A stretch of DNA of 7,166 nucleotides, taken from positions 1-7,166 of the forward strand of contig JAAFGW010000143.1 of the NCBI GenBank assembly GCA_010365175.1, written 5' to 3'. The translations under genes were made by a program, and so were the position numbers. Numbering within the stretch: the stretch's first letter is position 1; every line of letters begins with the position of its first letter. Of this stretch, positions 1 through 4,784 are shown in pieces. The notes below the pieces were generated by a model. The model was not told where the DNA came from. It worked only from the letters and a program-made list of their open reading frames with translations, and did not search any database. This DNA is from Sulfuriferula multivorans. Lineage in GTDB: Bacteria > Pseudomonadota > Gammaproteobacteria > Burkholderiales > Thiobacillaceae.

Positions 1-923
1 GTTGTTGAGGGGTGAGGCTTTGTGAGGGAAGCGGCGCGAAGAAGACGCGGCAGCATTCCTCTTAAATCAAAACGCCGATTAAACCGATATTGAAATTCAG
101 CCAAATAACGGTGCCCATATTTTTCAAAATCAAACGCGTGGCACGTGCCGCTCAACGCGGTTTTAAGGTTGCCGAGTACAGTATTAACCCAACGGAATTC
201 TGGCGTTTTGGCCGCTTTGCGACCTGACCCAGTAACAATCCGCTGATGCGTTTTCGCCGTTGCCCTGACCGCCTGGAAGCACCAAAGTCCATCCGACACT
301 ACTGTGGCTGATGCTGCTAATGCGTTCTTGGCCCAAGTCTCAATGCACTCCTTGCTAAAGGTTTTGACGCGGTCCAAACGTACTGCTATTGGATGACCTT
401 TCTCATTGGTTTGTACCGCCGCTACAAATGGCACTTTGTTCTCGGAGCCTCGGCCCGCCTTGCCTTCATGTTCGCCGCCCAAGTAAGCATCATCAACCTC
501 CACACGGCCTGTCAAAAGGCGCGTCGCTTCGCGCTGTGCCATTACCTCCAGCAGTTTGTGTTTCATCAACCAGGCCGTCTTATAAGACACGCCTAACTGC
601 CTCATCAACTCCAGAGCCGCTATAGAATTTTTACTCTGGGTGAGCAAAAACATGGCGAGGAACCACTTCGTTAAAGGCAGCTTAGTCGCCTCCAATACCG
701 TACCGGCTATCGAGGAGCACTGATAGCCGCACAACAAGCATTCCCACAAGTGGCGTCCGTTATGCGTTTGCGATGCCTTGGTTCCTTCGCATCGCGGGCA
801 ACAATAACCTTGAGGCCAACGTGCTTCTACCCACGCATCCTCACATTGTTCGACAGTCCCATACAGCATATGAAATTCCTCATATGACATGCCGCGTTGA
901 AACTGAATCCTGTTCATGCCCAT
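1..923 (-). CDS. IS1595-family (ISXO2-like) transposase, 3' end cut by window edge
   Basis: The minus-strand frame is open for 307 codons from ATG at 923-921 to the window edge, with no stop reached. An AAGGAG ribosome-binding site lies six bases upstream (complement of 930-935), which supports this start. The N-terminal part has two CxxC pairs (C42/C45 and C62/C65), the zinc ribbon of this family, followed by a helix-turn-helix-like stretch (LMRQLGVSYKTAWLMKHKLL). The ISXO2-like catalytic domain shows VEVDDAYLGG (D144), VVSDGLW (D211), then WVNTVLGNLK (N247) and FQYRFNRRFDL. The third catalytic residue cannot be assigned with confidence by eye. Family members are about 300-320 residues long, so only a short C-terminal piece should be missing. 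The protein would cut and join the ends of its own IS. It faces away from the other genes and its codons are less GC-rich, which points to a separate arrival. The family call is from motifs and is secure. Confidence 0.9.
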   Translation of the reverse strand, partial: MGMNRIQFQRGMSYEEFHMLYGTVEQCEDAWVEARWPQGYCCPRCEGTKASQTHNGRHLWECLLCGYQCSSIAGTVLEATKLPLTKWFLAMFLLTQSKNSIAALELMRQLGVSYKTAWLMKHKLLEVMAQREATRLLTGRVEVDDAYLGGEHEGKAGRGSENKVPFVAAVQTNEKGHPIAVRLDRVKTFSKECIETWAKNALAASATVVSDGLWCFQAVRATAKTHQRIVTGSGRKAAKTPEFRWVNTVLGNLKTALSGTCHAFDFEKYGHRYLAEFQYRFNRRFDLRGMLPRLLRAASLTKPHPST

Positions 924-980
924 TGCGGTCTCCTTGCATCATCTGGTATAGCTAAATACTGTACATAACAACAGTAGTTG
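1..980 (-). mobile_element. IS1595-family insertion sequence, partial; outer ends unresolved
   Basis: The transposase gene shows that an IS1595-type element covers this end of the window. Its 3' terminus lies beyond position 1, so the two inverted repeats cannot be compared. The end on the transposase-start side must fall somewhere in 924-1026, and 980 is only a placeholder. A 6-bp inverted repeat (TACTGT at 957-962 and ACAGTA at 971-976) lies in this interval but cannot be tied to the IS end. Confidence 0.5.
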
Positions 981-1026
981 GCGCAAGGGCATCTGAGGTA
1001 CGTAACTAATCAGGAAAGTAAAAGAG

Positions 1027-1302
1027 TTGAGTTTTACGTCTAAAGCTGAGGTTGCATTACGGTATCAATGCCAAAAGTACAATCGGCAGCAAGCCAGGGC
1101 GTGGTTTATCTTTATGCTTGGAGATTTTATGGATACTGTTAGGGATGATGTCGCGGCACTGGGGCCTGGGTGGAACAAGGTTTTGTTGAGCTATGCCAAA
1201 GCCATGGCGGAGTTAGACAAGTTGCCTATCATGAGTATGGTCACTCAACCTGATGGATTTGAGTGCCGTTTTGATCACGTAGCGCGCTGGGCGGCGGGGT
1301 GA
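1027..1302 (+). CDS. unrecognised small ORF whose 3' end is transposon sequence
   Basis: This frame encodes 91 residues from a TTG start at 1027. AGGA at 1012-1015 is a modest, rather distant ribosome-binding site, and the frame is closed upstream by TAA at 1003-1005. I do not recognise the protein. It has no signal peptide or clear membrane segment, and its first part is rich in aromatic and charged residues (ARAWFIFMLGDFMDTVRDD). The inferred transposon terminus starts at 1232, so residues 1-68 are native and most of residues 69-91 are encoded by the transposon end. The stop codon (1300-1302) also belongs to the transposon. The gene is therefore probably a 5' fragment of a longer host or accessory gene broken by insertion. 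Base composition is clearly less GC-rich than in the genes that follow. It could also be a spurious ORF. Confidence 0.45.
   Translation: MSFTSKAEVALRYQCQKYNRQQARAWFIFMLGDFMDTVRDDVAALGPGWNKVLLSYAKAMAELDKLPIMSMVTQPDGFECRFDHVARWAAG
1232..1256 (+). repeat. left terminal inverted repeat of the four-gene transposon
   Basis: It begins TGAGTATGGTCAC and matches the reverse complement of 4616-4640 at 20 of 25 ungapped positions. Matching collapses immediately outside 1232, as expected at a true terminus. Confidence 0.7.
1276..1294 (+). repeat. left subterminal repeat, candidate transposase site
   Basis: This block starts CACGTAG and matches the reverse complement of 4588-4606 at 14 of 19 positions. 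It begins 44 bp inside the left terminus, whereas its partner begins 34 bp inside the right terminus. It probably serves as an internal transposase-binding site. Confidence 0.45.
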
Positions 1303-1309
1303 CCCCCGC
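1294..1309. other. GC-rich hairpin just inside the transposon left end
   Basis: GCGGGG (1294-1299) and CCCCGC (1304-1309) form a perfect 6-bp stem with a TGAC loop that includes the stop codon of the preceding ORF. There is no T-run after it, so it is not a standard intrinsic terminator. It may damp transcription or translation entering the element. Confidence 0.35.
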
Positions 1310-1333
1310 AAGGAACTTGAACAAACGCTCCTA

Positions 1334-1942
1334 TTGGGGGAGTCTTCGGTTTCCTACGACTTCAGACTGCCCGCAGTGTGCCACGCCATCCTTTCCGATA
1401 TCAAATTTTTCCAGCAGTTGGTCCTGATCGATCAGGACTTGGCTGACCAAACACGCCTCCAAGGCTGCCCTTGCGGCGGTCCCCTTCATCAAGCCCACTT
1501 CCCGCGCAAGCCACGCAGCTGTCCGGCCGAGGTCCGCGACGATTTCGCCATGCGCTTCAGTTTCTGTTGTGGCCAGTGCCGCAAACGCATCACGGCAGCG
1601 TCAGTGCGCTTTCTGGGCCGGCGCGTGCACTTGGCGCTGGCGGTGTTGCTGGTGTCGGACCGCGGTCCGACACCAGCGGCGGCCCGGCGGCTAGCGCAGC
1701 AGCTGTCGATCGCACCGCGGACGGTCGAACGCTGGCGGCGGTGGTGGCGCGAGCATTTCCCGGCGACCCGACTGTGGCAGACAATGTGCGCGCGTTTCAT
1801 GCCGCCGCTCGACATAGCGCTGCTGCCGGCCGAGCTGCTGTCGCGCTTTCATGGCACGTCCACTGAGGCAATGCGACGCCTGCTGATGTTCCTGACGCCA
1901 CTGACCGGCATTGCCCCGATCACGCTGCGAGAGGGCCTTTGA
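1334..1942 (+). CDS. transposon accessory protein with zinc-ribbon and helix-turn-helix
   Basis: The protein has 202 residues if started at TTG 1334. An internal GTG at 1376 is the other candidate. Neither has a good ribosome-binding site, so the start is uncertain. Cysteines at C45 and C47 (GCPCGG) and C78/C79/C82 (FCCGQC) flank a basic patch (FPRKPR), suggesting a zinc ribbon. A conserved-looking SVRFLGRR block (90-97) follows, then a helix-turn-helix at about 118-138 (LAQQLSIAPRTVERWRRWW). From memory, similar proteins occur upstream of a DDE transposase and ExeA-like ATPase in other bacteria, usually with a CPxC knuckle, so the CPC here may be a one-codon loss. Likely role: DNA binding at the element ends or regulation; this is inference. 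A perfect 30-bp palindrome (1648-1677) is embedded at residues 105-115. A 97-bp gap separates it from the transposase. Confidence 0.75.
   Translation: MGESSVSYDFRLPAVCHAILSDIKFFQQLVLIDQDLADQTRLQGCPCGGPLHQAHFPRKPRSCPAEVRDDFAMRFSFCCGQCRKRITAASVRFLGRRVHLALAVLLVSDRGPTPAAARRLAQQLSIAPRTVERWRRWWREHFPATRLWQTMCARFMPPLDIALLPAELLSRFHGTSTEAMRRLLMFLTPLTGIAPITLREGL
1648..1677. repeat. perfect 30-bp palindrome inside the zinc-ribbon/HTH gene
   Basis: Two 15-base arms with no spacer (1648-1662 and 1663-1677) centre on the GACCGCGGTC core. The outer pair is G1648/C1677, and the next pair outward (T/G) does not match. The palindrome is read through in frame as residues 105-115 of the overlapping protein, between the zinc-ribbon block and the helix-turn-helix. 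Confidence 0.95.
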
Positions 1943-2039
1943 CTACACGCAGAAGATGCCGATAGCCGCTCGTTGGCGCCCCTTGTAGGCTTCTTGACCT
2001 GTATGGCGCCGCCGGTGCCAGCTATCCAAGGAGACCTGT

Positions 2040-3476
2040 TTGAGTTCGATCCCCGCTACTCCCAAGCGCGATCGCTGGGCGCACTTGCGCTTCGCGATCG
2101 TCGGCCCGCTGCTGGCGGCGCCGCCGCAGCCGGGCCAGTTGTGCAGCGCCCTGCGCGAACTGGCGGCCAAGACTTGGCGCCATCCGCTGTCCGGCGCCGA
2201 TGTCCGGTTTGCCGCCGCGACCATCGAGCGCTGGTTCTACGCCGCGCGCCATGCCAGCGATCCCGTGAACCGGCTGAGCGACCGCCGGCGCGGTGATCGG
2301 GGCACCTTCCACAGCTTGGCGCCGGCAGTCATTGCGGCACTGCGCGCCCAGTACGATGCACATCCCGGCTGGACTATGCAGCTGCACTACGACAATCTGA
2401 AGGTCGCCCTGTGTGGCGCCGCGCTGCCGTCGTACCCGACGCTGCGGCGCTACCTGCTGGCTCACGGGATGCGACGCCAGGCCCGTCTGGCGCGCACCAG
2501 TGCCGGCGCCCTGGCCGCGCGTGACCGGCTCGAACAGTTGGAGGTGCGCAGCTACGAGGTGGAACACGTCAACGCGCTGTGGCACCTGGACTTCCACCAT
2601 GGTTCGCGCAAGGTGCTCACGTCCGCTGGCGACTGGGCCAAGCCCATGCTGCTGGGCGTGATCGACGACCGTTCGCGCCTGGTGTGCCATCTGCAGTGGT
2701 ATCTCGACGAGACGACCTCGAGCCTGGTTCACGGTCTATGCCAGGCCTTCATGAAGCGTGGCCTGCCGCGTGCCCTGATGACCGACAACGGCGCTGCAAT
2801 GCTCGCCGCGGAGACCACCAGCGGCCTGGCATCGCTCGGGGTGCTGCACCAGACCACGCTGCCTTACTCGCCATACCAGAACGCCAAACAGGAATCGTTC
2901 TGGGGGCGCGTCGAAGGTCGCTTGATGGCGATGTTGGAGGGTGAGGATGGACTCACGCTCGACCAGCTCAACCTGGCGACCCAAGCCTGGGTCGAACAGG
3001 AATATCACCGCAGCGTGCATACCGAATTGCGCGCCACGCCGCTGCAGCGCTATCTCGATGGTCCCAACGTGGGACGCGAGTGTGGGTCGGCTGCGGCACT
3101 GTGCGCGGCCTTCCGCGTCGAGGTGGTGCGTCGTCAGCGCCGCGCCGACGGCACCTTCAGCCTGGAAGGAACGCGTTTCGAAATTCCGGGACGTTACCGT
3201 CATCTGGCCAATGTCCATGTGCGCTATGCGCGCTGGGACCTGAGCCGCGTCGACCTGGTCGATCCGCAGGACGGCAGCGTGCTCTGTGCCGTGCGGCCGC
3301 TCGACAAGGCAGCCAATGCGAACGGCGTGCGGCGCCGGCTCGCTCCCACCTCCACCATGGCCGCGCCAGCTGAACCGGCTGGCATGGCGCCGTTGCTGCG
3401 CGAGCTGCTGGCCGACTACGCCGCCACCGGCCTGCCGCCGGCCTACCTGCCCGTCAATGAAGAAGAGAACCCATGA
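2040..3476 (+). CDS. D-D35-E integrase-fold transposase with Mu-type C-terminal domain
   Basis: This 478-residue protein is the recombinase of the four-gene element. It starts at TTG 2040, with AAGGAG at 2028-2033 six bases upstream. No ATG occurs before about residue 113, so the TTG start is credible and may limit expression. The N-terminal 175 residues look like HTH/homeodomain DNA-binding segments (for example VRFAAATIERWFYAAR). The rve catalytic core then shows LWHLDFHHG (D184), ALMTDNGAAM (D249) and SPYQNAKQESFWGRVEGRL (E285). Exactly 35 residues separate D249 and E285, the D-D35-E signature. Residues about 355-430 (FRVEVVRRQRRADGTFSLEG onward) resemble the beta-barrel of Mu and TniA transposases, followed by a flexible Ala/Pro tail. 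Its stop overlaps the ATPase start (ATGA), which implies translational coupling. Resemblance to IS481 and TniA proteins is evident; the exact family is not. Confidence 0.9.
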   Translation: MSSIPATPKRDRWAHLRFAIVGPLLAAPPQPGQLCSALRELAAKTWRHPLSGADVRFAAATIERWFYAARHASDPVNRLSDRRRGDRGTFHSLAPAVIAALRAQYDAHPGWTMQLHYDNLKVALCGAALPSYPTLRRYLLAHGMRRQARLARTSAGALAARDRLEQLEVRSYEVEHVNALWHLDFHHGSRKVLTSAGDWAKPMLLGVIDDRSRLVCHLQWYLDETTSSLVHGLCQAFMKRGLPRALMTDNGAAMLAAETTSGLASLGVLHQTTLPYSPYQNAKQESFWGRVEGRLMAMLEGEDGLTLDQLNLATQAWVEQEYHRSVHTELRATPLQRYLDGPNVGRECGSAAALCAAFRVEVVRRQRRADGTFSLEGTRFEIPGRYRHLANVHVRYARWDLSRVDLVDPQDGSVLCAVRPLDKAANANGVRRRLAPTSTMAAPAEPAGMAPLLRELLADYAATGLPPAYLPVNEEENP

Positions 3477-4315
3477 CCCAGAAACTGTTGGCCCTGTACG
3501 GGCTAAAATTCAATCCCTTCACGCCCGACCTGCCCACTGACGCCATCTACGTGCCGCCCCGGATCGACGACTTCTGCTGGCGCATCGAGCAGGTGCAGGT
3601 ACGCGAAGGCGGCTTTGCCATGATCCACGGCGACCCTGGCAGCGGCAAGAGCATTGCGTTGCGGGTGCTGGCCGAGCGCTTGGCACGCCTGCCGGACGTC
3701 ACTGTCGGCGCCATCAACCACCCGCAAAGCAACCTGGCCGACTTCTACCGCGAACTGGGCGACGTGTTCGGCGTGCCGCTGCGCCCGCACAACCGCTGGG
3801 GAGGGTTCAAGGCGCTGCGCGAGCAGTGGCAGGCCCATCTCGAATCGACACGGCGCCGGCCCGTGCTGTTGATCGACGAGGCGCAGGAGATGGCGCCGCC
3901 AGTGCTGTCCGAACTGCGCCTGATGGCCAGCGCCCGCTTCGATTCGCAGCCGCTGCTGTGTGTCGTGCTGGCCGGCGACGCGCGCCTGCCAGACAAACTG
4001 CGGCGCGAGGACTTGGTTCCGCTTGGTTCGCGCATCCGCACCCGGCTGGCGACCGAGTATGCGAGCCGGGAGGAACTGCTGACCTGCCTGAACCATCTGC
4101 TGGCCGGAGCCGGCAACGCCAGCCTGATGACGCCAGGGCTGCGCCAAACCCTGTGCGACCACGCCGCCGGCAACTACCGCATCCTGATGACGCTGGCCGG
4201 CGAACTGCTGACGGTGGCGGCAAGGCGCGACTTGGCCGTGCTCGATGAAAAGCTCTATCTGGACGTGTTCGCGCAGCCCGACACCAAGCCGCAGCGACGT
4301 GCCGCTGTGAGATGA
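3473..4315 (+). CDS. ExeA/TniB-like AAA+ ATPase, transposition helper
   Basis: This 280-residue protein starts at ATG 3473, which shares the ATGA with the transposase stop. The N-terminal segment (LYGLKFNPFTPDLP) is typical of ExeA-like ATPases. Walker A is GDPGSGKS (53-60) and Walker B is VLLIDEAQEM (131-140, with D135/E136). A sensor-1-like strand follows (LLCVVLAGDARLP, 161-173), and arginines R187, R189 and R191 in the SRIRTRL stretch are arginine-finger candidates. A helical C-terminal lid (about 195-270) completes the AAA+ fold. In Tn7 (TnsC), Tn402 (TniB), Mu (MuB) and IS21 (IstB), such ATPases bind target DNA and activate the partner transposase. The coupled gene order suggests the same job here. 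It is cytoplasmic, with no signal or membrane segment. All motif residues needed for ATP hydrolysis appear intact. Confidence 0.9.
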   Translation: MTQKLLALYGLKFNPFTPDLPTDAIYVPPRIDDFCWRIEQVQVREGGFAMIHGDPGSGKSIALRVLAERLARLPDVTVGAINHPQSNLADFYRELGDVFGVPLRPHNRWGGFKALREQWQAHLESTRRRPVLLIDEAQEMAPPVLSELRLMASARFDSQPLLCVVLAGDARLPDKLRREDLVPLGSRIRTRLATEYASREELLTCLNHLLAGAGNASLMTPGLRQTLCDHAAGNYRILMTLAGELLTVAARRDLAVLDEKLYLDVFAQPDTKPQRRAAVR

Positions 4316-4319
4316 CGCC

Positions 4320-4517
4320 ATGAACAGACAGCCTCCACTCGTCATCCATTTACCGCCTATGTCGGATAAGACAATCGTCGAGATTCACCGCTGCCTTGGC
4401 GCCTTGCTCACAGCATTAGAGTCAAGCTATGAACTGCAGTTGCGGCGTTACTACGACCAGCACCCTCACCACCCCCAGCACGAACGACCCGCAAGGTTCG
4501 ACGACGAACCGTTCTGA
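4320..4517 (+). CDS. small transposon protein with an SSB-like acidic C-terminal tip
   Basis: This 65-residue protein starts at ATG 4320, four bases after the ATPase stop. There is no strong ribosome-binding site, so it is probably translated by coupling. The central part (DKTIVEIHRCLGALLTALES, then YELQLRRYYDQH) should form one or two helices. A His/Pro-rich linker follows, and the protein ends in RFDDEPF. That ending resembles the C-terminal tip of bacterial SSB (DFDDDIPF in E. coli), the docking peptide for PriA, RecQ, RecO, exonuclease I and others. The gene has no recognisable enzyme motif. Its place in the operon argues that it is a real member of the element. Function is unknown; contact with replication or repair proteins is inference from the tail alone. 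Confidence 0.7.
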   Translation: MNRQPPLVIHLPPMSDKTIVEIHRCLGALLTALESSYELQLRRYYDQHPHHPQHERPARFDDEPF

Positions 4518-4532
4518 CCTCGATTGACAGCA

Positions 4533-4557
4533 GCGCGACTGGCAGCAAGAGTCGCGC
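4533..4557. other. 8-bp-stem hairpin downstream of the transposon operon
   Basis: GCGCGACT (4533-4540) and AGTCGCGC (4550-4557) form a perfect 8-bp stem with a 9-base loop, 16 bases after the last stop codon of the operon. There is no T-run after it. It may still terminate or stabilise the operon transcript, or be part of the transposon right end. Confidence 0.45.
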
Positions 4558-4587
4558 CGCCCAACAAGGCCTACAACAGCTCGCTGC

Positions 4588-4606
4588 CGGGCCATCGATC
4601 TACGTG
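4588..4606 (-). repeat. right subterminal repeat, candidate transposase site
   Basis: On the minus strand this block starts CACGTAG and matches 1276-1294 at 14 of 19 positions. It begins 34 bp inside the right terminus, ten bases closer than its left counterpart. Confidence 0.45.
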
Positions 4607-4615
4607 AAAATTGGA

Positions 4616-4640
4616 CCATCAACTCGCGTGACCACACTCA
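4616..4640 (-). repeat. right terminal inverted repeat of the four-gene transposon
   Basis: On the minus strand it begins TGAGTGTGGTCAC. It matches 1232-1256 at 20 of 25 positions, with similarity ending at base 4640. A 30-bp spacer then separates it from the IS21 left end. Confidence 0.7.
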
Positions 4641-4670
4641 GAAGAATACAGCAGCTTTCAACAGAAATAC

Positions 4671-4699
4671 TGTTGACGATCGCCCAGAACTGACCCACT
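4671..4699 (+). repeat. IS21 left terminal inverted repeat
   Basis: It starts TGTTGACGATCGC and ends CTGACCCACT. It matches the inverted right end at 24 of 29 positions, with mismatches at positions 7, 8, 14, 15 and 17. Confidence 0.88.
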
Positions 4700-4724
4700 T
4701 CAGGCAATAAATTTCATCCAAATT

Positions 4725-4732
4725 TGACCCAC
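4725..4732 (+). repeat. IS21 left internal TGACCCAC repeat
   Basis: This is the second copy of the octamer, 34 bp from the outer copy at 4691-4698. In IS21 elements such repeats are transposase (IstA) binding sites. Confidence 0.65.
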
Positions 4733-4744
4733 GTGATTGAATCG

Positions 4745-4765
4745 CCTGCTCAAACGTTGAGCAGG
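4745..4765. promoter_or_regulatory. hairpin immediately upstream of istA
   Basis: CCTGCTCAA (4745-4753) and TTGAGCAGG (4757-4765) form a perfect 9-bp stem with an ACG loop. It ends five bases before the AAGGAG ribosome-binding site and includes part of the earlier AGGGAG motif. In a transcript entering from outside, it could hinder istA translation. Confidence 0.6.
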
Positions 4766-4784
4766 GAGATAAGGAGTGATCACA

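Larger units (their letters stand above)
1232..4640 (+). mobile_element. four-gene D-D35-E/ATPase transposon (Mu/Tn402-like logic), 3409 bp
   Basis: The unit carries four co-directional genes: a zinc-ribbon/HTH protein, a D-D35-E transposase, an ExeA/TniB-like ATPase and a small acidic-tailed protein. An imperfect inverted repeat matching at 20 of 25 positions lies at 1232-1256 and 4616-4640, and its similarity stops abruptly at the outer TGAGT...ACTCA. A second block (1276-1294 and 4588-4606) lies inside each end. TG...CA termini and paired subterminal sites are typical of elements with retroviral-integrase-fold transposases that use an ATPase partner. No target-site duplication is visible: the left flank ends TATCA and the right flank begins GAAGA. 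The exact ends are inferred from the repeat alone. I cannot name an ISfinder family. Confidence 0.72.

Noticed and set aside
389..955. Short plus-strand open frames across the IS1595 transposase
   Set aside because: They are antisense to a well-supported transposase and show no protein family features.
957..976. TACTGT/ACAGTA as the IS1595 terminal repeat or an operator
   Set aside because: The arms are only 6 bp, and the other IS end is outside the window, so nothing ties it to either role.
1994..2026. TTGACC as a -35 box for the transposase gene
   Set aside because: The nearest -10-like sequence (GCTATC at 2021) is about 21 bases away, too far for a standard sigma-70 promoter.
2022..2732. 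Minus-strand open frame of 236 codons opposite the transposase
   Set aside because: The plus strand has the D-D35-E motifs and a ribosome-binding site. The antisense product looks like random composition.
3503..4345. Long minus-strand open frame opposite the ATPase gene
   Set aside because: It mirrors a gene with intact Walker motifs, has no family sequence, and is expected in GC-rich coding DNA.
4724..4752. TTGACC as a -35 box for istA
   Set aside because: It overlaps the IS21 internal repeat and has no convincing -10 hexamer at 16-18 bases.
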